NCBI RefSeq assembly: GCF_013305725.1
Contig: NZ_CP047883.1
Coordinates: forward strand, 289,001 to 353,000
Direction: 5' to 3'
Length of the DNA stretch: 64,000 nucleotides
DNA from: Streptococcus mitis
GTDB lineage: Bacteria; Bacillota; Bacilli; Lactobacillales; Streptococcaceae
Both the position numbers and the translations under genes were made by a program. Each line of letters begins with the position of its first letter. Position 1 is the stretch's first letter. This document shows positions 41,083 to 50,505 of the stretch, piece after piece. Below the pieces are notes generated by a model that had not been told where the DNA came from, made no database searches, and saw nothing but the letters and a program-made list of their open reading frames with translations.

Positions 41083-44000
41083 TTAGTCTTTTAAATTCTT
41101 TTGGAAGATGAGTAGAGACAATACTGAAGTAATAGCAGCCAAGAATAAGAAGGCATTTGCTTCTTGTTCTCCAGTTTCTGGGAGTTGTTTTTCCTTGTCT
41201 TGTTTAACTGTAGTAGCAACAGGTGCTTTTTCATCTTTTCTTGGCGAATCTTCTGTTACAACTGCAGGAGCTGGTTTTTCAGTTTCTCTAGGTAGAACAT
41301 ACTCAGGGAGAGTCACAACTGGTGGTGCCTCTGTTCCTATAGAACTTTGTTTAGTTCCAACCTCAATTACTCTATCTAGAGCTGGAGTTGATTTGGTTTG
41401 GACTACCTTGCGATTGTTACCATCTACTTCGACATACTCAACTAACAAACCGTCTTTCCCTTCTGCTAGAACTTTCTCTTTTCCTTTATCTAAGTTTGGA
41501 TTTTCGTGACGGATAGTCTTGAATGGTACTGCCTTCTTGACAATATCCAAGCTTGGAAGTTTAAAGACAAGGTCCTTAACCCCTTCTTCAGGACTTGAAG
41601 AAGTAATTGGTTTTCCAGGTTCTTTTGGTAGAAGGTACTCAGGGAGAGTCACAACTGGTGGAGTATCTGTTCCTACAGAACTTTGTTTAGTCCCAACTTC
41701 AATCACTCGGTCTAGAGCTGGAGTTGATTCGGTTTGGACTACCTTGCGATTGTTACCATCTACTTCGACATACTCAACTAACAAACCGTCTTTCCCTTCT
41801 GCTAGAACTTGTTCTTTTCCTTTATCTAAGTTTGGATTTTCATGACGGATAGTCTTGAATGGTATTGCCTTCTTGACAATATCCAAACTTGGAAGTTTAA
41901 AGAGAAGGTCTTTAACTCCCTCTTCAGGACTTGAAGAAGTAATTGGTTTTTCAGGCTCTTTTGGTAGAAGGTACTCAGGAAGAGTAACAACTGGTGGAGT
42001 ATCTGTTCCTACAGAGCTTTGTTTCGTTCCAACTTCAATCACTCGGTCTAGAGCTGGAGTTGATTCAGTTTGAACTACTTTACGATTGCTGCCATCTACT
42101 TCTACATACTCGATTATAGCACCATCTTTCCCTTCTGCTAGAACTTTCTCTTTTCCTTTATCTAAGTTTGGATTTTCGCGACGGATAGTCTTGAATGGTA
42201 CTGCCTTCTTAACAATATCCAAACTTGGGAGTTGGAAGACAAGCTCTTTAACCCCTTCTTCAGGACTTGAAGAAGTAATTGATTTTTCAGGTTGTTTCGG
42301 TTCAACCGGTTGTTCTGGTTGGCTAGATTGCAATTGCTTGATTTGTTCAAGAGCGTTATTGAGGGCTTTATTGACGTCTTCTTGAGTCTTCGCTTCTTGG
42401 ATAGCTGCGATTGCTTTATCAGTAATTTCAACTAATTTTTTCTTAGCATCGTTGTTAGTACCAAGTTCAGCCACTTTTTTCTCAATAGCTTCAGTCAAGC
42501 TAGCCATAGCCTTATCATAATTGATTTCAGGCTGTTCAGGTTGTTTCGGATTAACCGGTTGTTCTGGTTGGCTAGGTTGCAATTGCTTGATTTGTTCAAG
42601 AGCGTTATTGAGGGCTTTATTGACGTCTTCTTGAGTCTTCGCTTCTTGGATAGCTGCGATTGCTTTATCAGTAATTTCAACTAATTTTTTCTTAGCATCG
42701 TTGTTAGCACCAAGTTCAGCTACTTTTTTCTCGATAGCTTCAGTCAGGCTAGCCATAGCCTTATCATAATTGATTTCAGGCTGTTCCGGTTGTTTTGGTT
42801 CAACTGGTTGTTCTGGTTGGCTAGGTTGCAATTGCTTGATTTGTTCAAGAGCGTTATTGAGAGCTTTGTTGACGTCTTCTTGAGTCTTAGCCTCTTGAAT
42901 AGCTGCGATTGCTTTGTCAGTAATTTCAACTAATTTCTTCTTAGCATCGTTGTTAGCACCAAGCTCAGCCACTTTTTTCTCGATAGCTTCAGTCAGGCTA
43001 GCCATAGCCTTATCATAATTGATTTCAGGCTGTTCCGGTTGTTTCGGATCAACCGGTTGTTCTGGGTCTGTTTCGTCTCCAGGTTTTTGGTAATTTTCAT
43101 CTTTGCTAAGAATATCTTGCAAAGCAGTGACTGTTGACATCACATCTTGTACATTTACCGTATCAGAACTTAATTGTGCAGTGAGTTTATCAAGATTAGA
43201 CTTGAACGCTTGGCGTGCAGTTGCAGTATCTTTCAATCCAGCAGGATTAAAGTTAGACAAATCTTCTTTCCATTTAGAGATAGATTGAAGGATTTCTGCT
43301 TTGCTGTATAGCTCGCTTCCTTCGCCTTTTGTAATGAATTGATCCACTTGCATACCAATATTTTTAGTCAAATCATTCTTGTCAGGGTCTAGTTGGAGAG
43401 TTACTGCGTGCAAGTTTTCATCAAGTCCTTTTAGGCTGACTAGAGTCTGATCACCTTGACGGTTAGCGGCATGACCGCTAAAGTATTTCTTGCCATCAAT
43501 AGTAGATGCATTTCCCATTCCATCTTGATAGGTGACTTCCTTACCGTCAAGGAATACTTTATAGACACCATGACCTGGGTCAACAAATCCTTTGATTTCT
43601 AAGCCTGTACCATAGAAATAAGCAGTCACAGTTGTCTTTTTCTTCTGATCCTCTGTCAGATGTCCAAATGATACCCATGATTCAGTGTTTTGGTATTTTC
43701 CAGAAGAGTTGGTTTCGTGTCTCCAGCCAGAACTGTAATCTAATTGGCTAGCCTGGTCGTCGTAATTTGTCTGATTCGTCTTCAATAAATCAGCCTTCAT
43801 TACTCGAATAGTTGCGTCGGTAGCAAAACCGAGTAGGGCACCATCAGACGCAGAAGTGAGTTTGGCTTTGAAGTCAAAGATTGAGTCAGCTTGTTCGGTG
43901 AAGTCGATAGTTGGAATGGTAACAGTTTTCTCTGTTTCACCATCTGCAAAGGTCACATCTTGAGTTGTATCTTGGTAAACCTTACCGTGAACACCTGTTC

Positions 44001-47000
44001 CAGGTTCCGTAATGAAGCGAACGGTAGCAGCTCCCTTGCTTCCACCAACACGCTTAATTGTAACAGTAACAGGTTTTCCTTTTTCGACATCGTAAGAAGT
44101 TGCTTCAAGCTCAAACATACCCTTGCTGTTATTGTTTAGAGTGTAGATTCCTTCTGTAGCAATTGGTTCACCTGTTTTATTAACGAGAGTAATAGTGTGT
44201 TCTCCAGGCGCTAAATCACCAGTTTCGTAAACTTTTTGGCTACGTTTACGGCTACTGTTCTTGGTTTGTACATCTGCGACTTTTTGACCATCCACGTATA
44301 CAGACATTTCACCATGGTTTGGATCTACTGTTGATACAACATAAGCCTTGGTTCCTGTGAAACGATAGGTGACTTTGGCGTCTTTCTTGTTGGTCCACAT
44401 AGAAGTACCGCGGATACCTTCTGACTCGTTGTACCAAGTTGTACCTTCCTTGTCAGCCGTTGTATTTGAGTGGTATTCTAGTCCAAGAGGATATCCATCA
44501 TTCTTTTCGATAGTGCTTGGAGTTTTATAGACTGAGAAGTTGGTTAGGATTGGTGTAGCTTGTGAGCCAGTAATCGTAACTCGGATTTTTTGTGCTTCTA
44601 CAGGTTGACCCTGGATCAAACGACGATAGCCTACGGTTGAACCTTCACCATATGGAACCCAGCGTCCGTTGATTTCGACTTCAATCTTGAATCCAGAAAT
44701 ACGTTGTCCTTTGGCAATATCTTCCTTGAGTTCTACGACGTCAAAACGTCTCTTTTGTCCCAAATCAACTGTGAAGCTACCAGTTGTAGCATCATTTGAA
44801 AGAGCCCAGCTAGTATCGTCTTTACCGTCTGTAAGGTGGCTTTCTTTGTAGAGATGGTTCTGACGAGTCGAACTTGCTGTTACAGTTGCACCTTTGGCAA
44901 AGTCAGTCGCATACATTTGATCTAGAGTCGCTTTGAATTCTTTCAAGCGAGCCACGTCAGCATCTGCGAATTTACCTTCTTTGTTTGGTGGAATGTTGAG
45001 AAGAAGTGGCGTTCCACGACCAACAGACTTGAAGTAGATATCCATCAATTCTTTGAGGGATTTTGGCTGCTGGTTATCATGGTAGAACCAGCCGGAGCGG
45101 ATGGAAACATCTGCTTCCCCTACAGAGTACATATCTCCGTCAGGGTCACCGTGGTTAAGGTATTCGTTCTTAACGTTTTCGGTGATATTTGCTTTCTTGA
45201 CCTTATGCCATACAGGGTCACCGGCGATACCACGCTCATTTCCAATCCAACGGATACTTGTTGGTTCGGCAGAGAAGATAGCGATATCTCCTTCAGCTTC
45301 CTTGATGTATTTGAACCACTCATCAAAAGTGTAGGTTACTTTTTGGGCACCGCTACCGCGTGCTCCATCCATCCAGACTTCGATAAATTTACCCTTATTA
45401 CCGTATTTTGGATTACCAAGGATTTCTTTTAGTTGATTGAGGTAGTATTCGTTGTATTCTTTTTGAGTAGCTACCTTATATTTAGGGCTATTAACATCCC
45501 ATGGTGATAGGTAAACACCCATGTTCATATCGTATTTAGTAGCCGATTTAGAGATTTCTTCTAGAAGGTCACCTTTTCCATCTTTCCATGGACTTGCAGC
45601 TACGGTATGATTTGTATATTTAGATGGGTAAATAACGAAACCATCGTGGTGTTTGACAACCATAATAGTTCGTTTGAAACCAGTTTCCTTTAGAGTACGG
45701 ATCCATTGGTCTGTATCTAAGTTAGTTGGATTGAAGTTTTTAGGGTCTTCATTTCCATGTCCCCACTCAGAATTAGTATAAGTATTCATACCATAGTGGA
45801 TGAAGGCAGCTAATTCTTCCTTGTGATAATCAAGCTGAGCCTTGCTTGGAAGCGGACCGTGATTTCCGATTTCTGTTTCTTTATCTTCTGGATGAACAGC
45901 AGGTAAAACATTTGAAGTCGGACTAGAGCTATCAGAGATTTTTTCGTATTCAAAGACAACATCATTCACACCCTTGTGCTGGATGCTGGCTTCTAAGCGT
46001 GGAGTGATTGCGCGGTAGCCTGCGATTTCTTTTGCTTCAAAAGTGTTTACAAAGGAAACATCGTATTCTTTTCCGTCATTATTATCAGTAACAACATCTG
46101 CTAATTCTTGCTCTGAGCCTTTCAAACGATAATGAATGGCAAATGAACCTTTATTCACTTTATAAATCACCTTGATGACCCGTGTTCCTGGAGCTGTTTT
46201 GCTGACGACGTTGTAGGTCCACTCATCTTTGAGTTGTTTGTTGATTTCGACGCCATCAATAGAGACAATCTGGTATTTCTCTTGATTTTTTGTATAGAAG
46301 TCGGTCTTAGCGATTTCTTTTTTGAAGTCATAATCAAAAGCTGTTCCAACTTCAGTTTTTTCGACAAAAGTATCATCAGTTTTGATTGGATTACCAGTTT
46401 CATCTACGTGTTGAACCACTACACGTCCGTAATCGATTCCTTTAATGAGTGTCGCAACACCATTTTCATCGAAAGAATATTGATTTTCACCAATAACAGC
46501 AGTTTTATTTCTGAACATTTCTCCTTCAGGAGTAAAGTAATATCGTTTCCCGTTATCACCTTGGTACCAACCTTTGACACCATATTTTGCGATAATATCT
46601 TTTACCCATTTGACTTGCTCAGGTGAGAGGACGATCCCACCACCGAAACGGTCTTTGTCAGGGATGCCGTTTTCAATTGTGCCGTGTTGGTGAACACCGA
46701 CTACTTTACCATCACCGTTGATAATACCAGCACCTGAAAGGCCTGAAACAGAAGTCATATGATAGGTAATGCCTTTTGAGCCTTTATCATTATAATTATC
46801 AACAGATTTCACGACACCATCAGCCTTGTAAAGTTGACCAGCGACAATTGGTTTTTTGAGCTCAGGTGAGCTTGAATCGGTCGGATATCCAATTGTGCTA
46901 ACAGGATCTCCTGGTTGATAGGTTTTGTTTTCTGCCAAGGGAACAAAGGTAGCAGCTTTATTCGGGCTAGCGATTTGAAGAGGAACAGGTGCTACAACAG

Positions 47001-47829
47001 CAGCCAAGTCATTTTGATATCCTTTTCCAAATTCTTTCTTGTTCCAAAAATGAATATCTTCTTCTTTGAAAAGAGTAGTATTACCCGTTACAGGTTGAGA
47101 ATTGCGAACAGCAGAATTGGAACCGAGGTTATAGTAAAACTTAGCAGAATCTCCACCTCGAATATGTCCTTCTTTTGTATCACGGTCTGATTCTAAAAAG
47201 TTGTGAGCGACAGTTAAGATGACATTTGGTGCCACAAAAATACCAGAACCAGACACGATATAGCGTTGGGAACCACCATTGTAAATAGTGTAAATCATAC
47301 TAGCAGCAGTAGCAGGTTGTCCTTCATAAGGGACGTGCTTCAAATCTAGACCACCGTTGATGATCGCACGATTACCATTTTCAGCTTCTTTTGGAAGTTC
47401 TTCCTTGTTTTTTAGAATGCTTTCTGTCTCAACTTTAGGGCTATCCTTCTTGTCTACGATTGCTGAAGTATCTATGTTTTTCACGGGCGTATCAGGATAA
47501 GCTTGATCGTGGATTTCTTCAGGAAGCAAGTCAGTAGTTTTAGTTTCTGCTACAGTCTTCTCTTCTACTGGTTTAACAGTTTTTTCTGATTTCTCTGACT
47601 CTTGAGGTTTAGAAATTACAGGACTTTCATTTTTGACTTCTGGTTTAATTTTTTCAGCTTCGGCCAATTTTTCTACATTTGGTTGAGAGCTTGTAGTTTC
47701 AATTTTTGCTTCGTCAGCTAGTGCTGTTCCAGATGCAAAAAAAGCGAGACCAACCATAACCGAAGCAACACCAACGGTTAATTTTCTGATGCTAAAAGTT
47801 TGCCCTTTTTCAAAAAGGTATCGATTCAT
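41083..47829 (-). CDS. Multidomain LPXTG surface protein: serine protease plus GH29 alpha-L-fucosidase
   Basis: 2,248 residues. YSIRK-type signal (TFSIRKLTVGVASVMVG). The V8/trypsin-like protease domain (about 150-420) has His in TVAHNF (about 206), Asp in NDLAAVV (about 274) and Ser in GLSGAG (about 365). Next come a cell-wall-binding-like repeat and MucBP-like repeats (about 420-640). The GH29 fucosidase (about 655-990) shows LAAFIHYGMNTYTNSEWG, VKHHDGFVIYPS and EVWMDGARG, with the nucleophile Asp near 818. An F5/8-type lectin-like domain (about 990-1150), carbohydrate-binding and Calx-beta-like modules follow. Three three-helix repeats, three G5 domains and LPETG with membrane anchor end the protein. 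ATG at 47829 follows AGGAG. It should cut alpha-1,3/1,4 fucose from host glycans. CcpA-type control is likely from the upstream cre. Confidence 0.9.
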   Translation of the reverse strand: MNRYLFEKGQTFSIRKLTVGVASVMVGLAFFASGTALADEAKIETTSSQPNVEKLAEAEKIKPEVKNESPVISKPQESEKSEKTVKPVEEKTVAETKTTDLLPEEIHDQAYPDTPVKNIDTSAIVDKKDSPKVETESILKNKEELPKEAENGNRAIINGGLDLKHVPYEGQPATAASMIYTIYNGGSQRYIVSGSGIFVAPNVILTVAHNFLESDRDTKEGHIRGGDSAKFYYNLGSNSAVRNSQPVTGNTTLFKEEDIHFWNKKEFGKGYQNDLAAVVAPVPLQIASPNKAATFVPLAENKTYQPGDPVSTIGYPTDSSSPELKKPIVAGQLYKADGVVKSVDNYNDKGSKGITYHMTSVSGLSGAGIINGDGKVVGVHQHGTIENGIPDKDRFGGGIVLSPEQVKWVKDIIAKYGVKGWYQGDNGKRYYFTPEGEMFRNKTAVIGENQYSFDENGVATLIKGIDYGRVVVQHVDETGNPIKTDDTFVEKTEVGTAFDYDFKKEIAKTDFYTKNQEKYQIVSIDGVEINKQLKDEWTYNVVSKTAPGTRVIKVIYKVNKGSFAIHYRLKGSEQELADVVTDNNDGKEYDVSFVNTFEAKEIAGYRAITPRLEASIQHKGVNDVVFEYEKISDSSSPTSNVLPAVHPEDKETEIGNHGPLPSKAQLDYHKEELAAFIHYGMNTYTNSEWGHGNEDPKNFNPTNLDTDQWIRTLKETGFKRTIMVVKHHDGFVIYPSKYTNHTVAASPWKDGKGDLLEEISKSATKYDMNMGVYLSPWDVNSPKYKVATQKEYNEYYLNQLKEILGNPKYGNKGKFIEVWMDGARGSGAQKVTYTFDEWFKYIKEAEGDIAIFSAEPTSIRWIGNERGIAGDPVWHKVKKANITENVKNEYLNHGDPDGDMYSVGEADVSIRSGWFYHDNQQPKSLKELMDIYFKSVGRGTPLLLNIPPNKEGKFADADVARLKEFKATLDQMYATDFAKGATVTASSTRQNHLYKESHLTDGKDDTSWALSNDATTGSFTVDLGQKRRFDVVELKEDIAKGQRISGFKIEVEINGRWVPYGEGSTVGYRRLIQGQPVEAQKIRVTITGSQATPILTNFSVYKTPSTIEKNDGYPLGLEYHSNTTADKEGTTWYNESEGIRGTSMWTNKKDAKVTYRFTGTKAYVVSTVDPNHGEMSVYVDGQKVADVQTKNSSRKRSQKVYETGDLAPGEHTITLVNKTGEPIATEGIYTLNNNSKGMFELEATSYDVEKGKPVTVTIKRVGGSKGAATVRFITEPGTGVHGKVYQDTTQDVTFADGETEKTVTIPTIDFTEQADSIFDFKAKLTSASDGALLGFATDATIRVMKADLLKTNQTNYDDQASQLDYSSGWRHETNSSGKYQNTESWVSFGHLTEDQKKKTTVTAYFYGTGLEIKGFVDPGHGVYKVFLDGKEVTYQDGMGNASTIDGKKYFSGHAANRQGDQTLVSLKGLDENLHAVTLQLDPDKNDLTKNIGMQVDQFITKGEGSELYSKAEILQSISKWKEDLSNFNPAGLKDTATARQAFKSNLDKLTAQLSSDTVNVQDVMSTVTALQDILSKDENYQKPGDETDPEQPVDPKQPEQPEINYDKAMASLTEAIEKKVAELGANNDAKKKLVEITDKAIAAIQEAKTQEDVNKALNNALEQIKQLQPSQPEQPVEPKQPEQPEINYDKAMASLTEAIEKKVAELGANNDAKKKLVEITDKAIAAIQEAKTQEDVNKALNNALEQIKQLQPSQPEQPVNPKQPEQPEINYDKAMASLTEAIEKKVAELGTNNDAKKKLVEITDKAIAAIQEAKTQEDVNKALNNALEQIKQLQSSQPEQPVEPKQPEKSITSSSPEEGVKELVFQLPSLDIVKKAVPFKTIRRENPNLDKGKEKVLAEGKDGAIIEYVEVDGSNRKVVQTESTPALDRVIEVGTKQSSVGTDTPPVVTLPEYLLPKEPEKPITSSSPEEGVKDLLFKLPSLDIVKKAIPFKTIRHENPNLDKGKEQVLAEGKDGLLVEYVEVDGNNRKVVQTESTPALDRVIEVGTKQSSVGTDTPPVVTLPEYLLPKEPGKPITSSSPEEGVKDLVFKLPSLDIVKKAVPFKTIRHENPNLDKGKEKVLAEGKDGLLVEYVEVDGNNRKVVQTKSTPALDRVIEVGTKQSSIGTEAPPVVTLPEYVLPRETEKPAPAVVTEDSPRKDEKAPVATTVKQDKEKQLPETGEQEANAFLFLAAITSVLSLLIFQKNLKD
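41290..42285. repeat. Three 336-bp G5-domain repeats
   Basis: Near-identical 112-residue units with period 336 bp (for example starts near 41519 and 41855). Each contains SLDIVKKAVPFKTIR, NPNLDKGKE, VEYVEVDGNNRKVVQT and VIEVGTKQSSVGT. High DNA identity implies recent duplication or recombination. Confidence 0.85.
42286..43035. repeat. Three 249-bp three-helix repeats
   Basis: 83-residue units with period 249 bp: NYDKAMASLTEAIEKKVAEL, ITDKAIAAIQEAKTQEDV, ALNNALEQIKQL and a Pro-Glu-Gln linker. Likely surface-stalk modules, variable between strains. Confidence 0.85.
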
Positions 47830-47953
47830 AATGTACTCCTAGTTTGAATAAAGACAGTCAGCTACTGTCTGAGCCCAAGTATGACTTGGAAACAATTTTT
47901 CTTTAGCGTTAGTTAAATTTTGTGCAATAGTTTGAGATTAATTACCCCTCCTG

Positions 47954-48054
47954 TTTAAGCGCTTTCATTTTAAGATAAAAAAATTAAAATTGCCATCTTA
48001 ATCTTTAAAATGACCTAAAAACCTTAATATAACAAATATACTAAATTATTCCAA
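47954..48054 (-). promoter_or_regulatory. Promoter and cre site of the GH29 gene
   Basis: On the minus strand TTGGAA (48049-48054), 17 bases, TATATT (48026-48031). The cre-like palindrome TGAAAGCGCTTAAA is at 47954-47967, downstream of the promoter, as for CcpA roadblock repression. The long leader that follows (47830-47953) contains a hairpin AGACAGT/ACTGTCT at 47855-47873. Confidence 0.7.
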
Positions 48055-48118
48055 GAAATGCAATAGAGAAATGTAAGAAAATCAATCTAACTTAAAGAAA
48101 TTCATTTGCTTTTTAAAG

Positions 48119-48164
48119 AAAAAATACATCCTTTCAAAAATTAAACTAAATGAAAGGATGTATT
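48119..48164 (-). terminator. Terminator of the glutathione peroxidase operon
   Basis: AATACATCCTTTCA and TGAAAGGATGTATT form a 14-bp stem; a T run follows on the minus strand. Confidence 0.8.
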
Positions 48165-48171
48165 CAAAAAA

Positions 48172-48648
48172 TCAGAGTAATTTTCGTATGGCCTCTTCAA
48201 TTTGTTGTGGGTCTGTTTTGGAAGAGAAGCGTTCAAAGACTTGCCCATCTCGACCGATGAGAAACTTAGCGAAATTCCATTCGATTCGTTTTCCTAGTGG
48301 ACCAGATTTCTGGTCTTTCAACCAAACATAGAGGGGATCTGCCTCCTTACCGTTGACCTTGATTTTGGCAAAACGTGGGAAGCTGGTTTGATAATGTAGG
48401 CTACAGAAGGCGTTGATTTCCTCTGCGCTGCCTGGTGCTTGTCCCATAAACTGATTGCAAGGGAAGTCTAAAATCTCAAAACCTTGTTCCTGATAGCGAT
48501 CATAGAGTTCTTGAAGTCCTTGGTACTGGGGCGTTAAACCACATCCAGTAGCAGTGTTGACAACCAAGAGAACTTTCCCACGATAGGCATTTAGTGGGGT
48601 TTCTTGATGGTCTTGGTTTAAGACTGAAAAATCGTATAGTGTAGTCAT
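48172..48648 (-). CDS. Glutathione peroxidase
   Basis: 158 residues. Catalytic Cys in NTATGCGLTPQY (usual place of the Sec/Cys), Gln in the second motif FPCNQFMGQ, and Trp in EWNFAKFLI. Reduces hydroperoxides in the cytosol, in Gram-positives often with thioredoxin as donor. ATG overlaps the upstream membrane-protein gene by four bases, so it ends that operon. Confidence 0.92.
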   Translation of the reverse strand: MTTLYDFSVLNQDHQETPLNAYRGKVLLVVNTATGCGLTPQYQGLQELYDRYQEQGFEILDFPCNQFMGQAPGSAEEINAFCSLHYQTSFPRFAKIKVNGKEADPLYVWLKDQKSGPLGKRIEWNFAKFLIGRDGQVFERFSSKTDPQQIEEAIRKLL

Positions 48649-49223
48649 TGATTGCTTTTCTCCTTCTGTTTAGTATTTTTAGGAGTTTTCTCCTCCTGAA
48701 GTGATAGAAATCCGTAGGTCAGGGTTCCAAAAATGCTACCGATAATCAGACCGTACATTAGGAAAGGACCACTTTTATCGAATTGCAGGAGCAACTTTCC
48801 AAAATCTGAAAGGGACATCTGCTGAACGAAGACTTTATGAAAGATGAGTAAGGTAAAGAAGCCAATCTGAATACCGATAAACACAATCCAGCTTCGGAAT
48901 TTGATTTGGGCTTTGCTGTAGGTTTTGAGAATGATTTCTGATTTGTCATCCTTTTCAAGATGAAGCTCTTGGACGGCTTTTTGAGCTTTTATACTCATGA
49001 ACAAAATGAGTCCAAAATAGATGTAGGGCATAACATTTCGAACAATTTCTATAAAGCTTCCGAACAAAATATAGAATAGGAAGAGAATGAAGGAAGAGTA
49101 AAAGATTTGGATCATGGAACGGGCGCAAGCCTTGTAGATAACCTCTTGACGGCATTCATCAAAAGGCCCTTGGATATGAAAGAAATTTCGAAGTAGGCGA
49201 GTTGTTAAGTCTTCTTTTTTCAT
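48645..49223 (-). CDS. DUF3278-like membrane protein
   Basis: 192 residues with four hydrophobic segments and an N-terminal cytoplasmic patch FHIQGPFDECRQE that resembles the DPLDEYKRRE stretch of the 49588 gene product. So the two are paralogues of the DUF3278-type family. Overlaps the peroxidase gene. Function unknown. Confidence 0.7.
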   Translation of the reverse strand: MKKEDLTTRLLRNFFHIQGPFDECRQEVIYKACARSMIQIFYSSFILFLFYILFGSFIEIVRNVMPYIYFGLILFMSIKAQKAVQELHLEKDDKSEIILKTYSKAQIKFRSWIVFIGIQIGFFTLLIFHKVFVQQMSLSDFGKLLLQFDKSGPFLMYGLIIGSIFGTLTYGFLSLQEEKTPKNTKQKEKSNQ

Positions 49224-49235
49224 GCTAGTAACCTC

Positions 49236-49577
49236 CTAAATGAGCGGTTTTTGATTGACTTCTTTAACGAGTTGATAGAAAGTATAGAAGTAAATCAAGC
49301 TAAAAATGATACAAATTGTTAGAAATACTAGATATCTCCAATCTGCAGGATTCCTTAAAAGTTGTGGGAAGGATAGAATCATAAAGATTAGTGCTAAGTT
49401 GAGTATGCGCGTTTTTTGGGAGTCGATTTTTAGATAAGTCAATCCTTTGTTGAGGGCTGGAACAAAGACTGGAAGGAGGACTATATCGTAGATTGGCAAG
49501 TTCCCTGAAACGATGATGAAGATGAGCAGTGAAGCAAACAAAAGATGATAGGTAAGTAAAGTTACTAGTGATTTCAT
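49236..49577 (-). CDS. Small membrane protein
   Basis: 113 residues with four membrane segments (LVTLLTYHLLFASLLIFIIV, IYDIVLLPVFVPAL, ILNLALIFMILSFP, VFLTICIIFSLIYF). ATG 49575-49577 follows GGAGGTG; the frame from 49691 overlaps the upstream gene and has no site. It sits between the two DUF3278-like genes. Function unknown. Confidence 0.7.
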   Translation of the reverse strand: MKSLVTLLTYHLLFASLLIFIIVSGNLPIYDIVLLPVFVPALNKGLTYLKIDSQKTRILNLALIFMILSFPQLLRNPADWRYLVFLTICIIFSLIYFYTFYQLVKEVNQKPLI

Positions 49578-49587
49578 AGGGCACCTC

Positions 49588-50130
49588 CTAATCCTCATCT
49601 TGATCTTTCTTAGTTTTTGCAATGCGACGGGAGATGAGGAACTGTATGCTCGCTCCGAAGAAAATAGAACCGAGAATGCTTGATACACCATTTCTTATAG
49701 TGAGAAGAGAATGAAAATAGTCCTGACCTTCACCTATGAGTATATGGAGAAGAGGAGTTATAAAAAACATCCATAGACCAAAGAACAAACCTGCTTTAAG
49801 ACCTGGGGAATGTAGTTGCTTGCTTTCTTTCTCATTCAGCATATCTGGTTCAATAGTTGTAATCCCTGTTTTTTGCATTTGGTAGGTGAGATAGCTAGCA
49901 GCGATGAGGGCAATCACTAAAATCAGAGGAGGATAGACCAGAGCCACTAGTTGAGGAAATTTATAGGCTAAAACGAGTGGAATAAGATTTCCGAAAATCA
50001 TCAGATAAAAGAGGATGATAAAGACTTGGTTACCGATACGATCGGCCTCACGCCGTTTGTATTCGTCAAGGGGATCAGAAATGCCGTATGTGCGTTTGAT
50101 CAGTTTTTCAGTAAAGGTTTCTTTTTTCAT
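49588..50130 (-). CDS. DUF3278 family membrane protein
   Basis: 180 residues. N-terminal ETFTEKLIKRTYGISDPLDEYKRREADRIG is typical of DUF3278, followed by four membrane helices. Paralogue of the 48645 product. Second gene after the XRE regulator, on the same strand; the pairing of an XRE regulator with DUF3278 proteins is recurrent in streptococci by recollection. Confidence 0.78.
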   Translation of the reverse strand: MKKETFTEKLIKRTYGISDPLDEYKRREADRIGNQVFIILFYLMIFGNLIPLVLAYKFPQLVALVYPPLILVIALIAASYLTYQMQKTGITTIEPDMLNEKESKQLHSPGLKAGLFFGLWMFFITPLLHILIGEGQDYFHSLLTIRNGVSSILGSIFFGASIQFLISRRIAKTKKDQDED

Positions 50131-50145
50131 AAGTTTGCTCCTTTT

Positions 50146-50340
50146 TTAAAAATTATCCTCCCAAAAGAGACTATTGAGGTCAGTTTGGAGGCTGCGGGCG
50201 AGATTGAGACAGAGTTCCAGGGTTGGATTGTACTTGTCGTTCTCAATCATATTGATGGTTTGTCTCGAGACACCGATATCCTTGGCTAGTTCGAGCTGGG
50301 AAATACCCAATTCCTTGCGAAATTCTTTCACACGATTCAT
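50146..50340 (-). CDS. Small XRE/Cro-type regulator
   Basis: 64 residues, all helix-turn-helix: VKEFRKELGISQLELAKDIGVSRQTINMIENDKYNPTLELCLNLARSL (consecutive helices). ATG 50338-50340 follows AAAGGAG; a frame from 50361 would lie before the site. First gene of the membrane-protein/peroxidase operon and likely its autoregulator. Confidence 0.85.
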   Translation of the reverse strand: MNRVKEFRKELGISQLELAKDIGVSRQTINMIENDKYNPTLELCLNLARSLQTDLNSLFWEDNF

Positions 50341-50380
50341 CTGGACTCCTTTCTGACTCATGTCGTATATATTTGACTAT

Positions 50381-50424
50381 ATTATATTCTTCTATGAAAT
50401 AGATGTCAAGCATATTTGACATAT
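50381..50424 (-). promoter_or_regulatory. Promoter and operator of the XRE operon
   Basis: Minus strand TTGACA (50404-50409), 17 bases, TATAAT (50381-50386). Two ATATTTGAC strings (near 50369 and 50412) flank it and may be operator half-sites. Confidence 0.7.
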
Positions 50425-50462
50425 TTCTTAAAGAAATCTTACTTTTTTTGACCTATTTGTCT

Positions 50463-50496
50463 GACTAGTGCAAGCTAGTCGGATTTGTGGTAAAAT
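50463..50496 (+). promoter_or_regulatory. rsmH promoter with upstream dyad
   Basis: Extended -10 TGGTAAAAT (TAAAAT 50490-50495) with a GACTAG-TGCAAG-CTAGTC dyad (50463-50480) where a -35 would be. A similar CTAG dyad lies in the yneF promoter. Confidence 0.5.
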
Positions 50497-50505
50497 AGAT
50501 AAGAT

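Noticed and set aside
41108..42385. Plus-strand open frames rich in Ser/Thr opposite the G5 repeats
   Set aside because: Antisense shadows of the 336-bp coding repeats of the GH29 protein.
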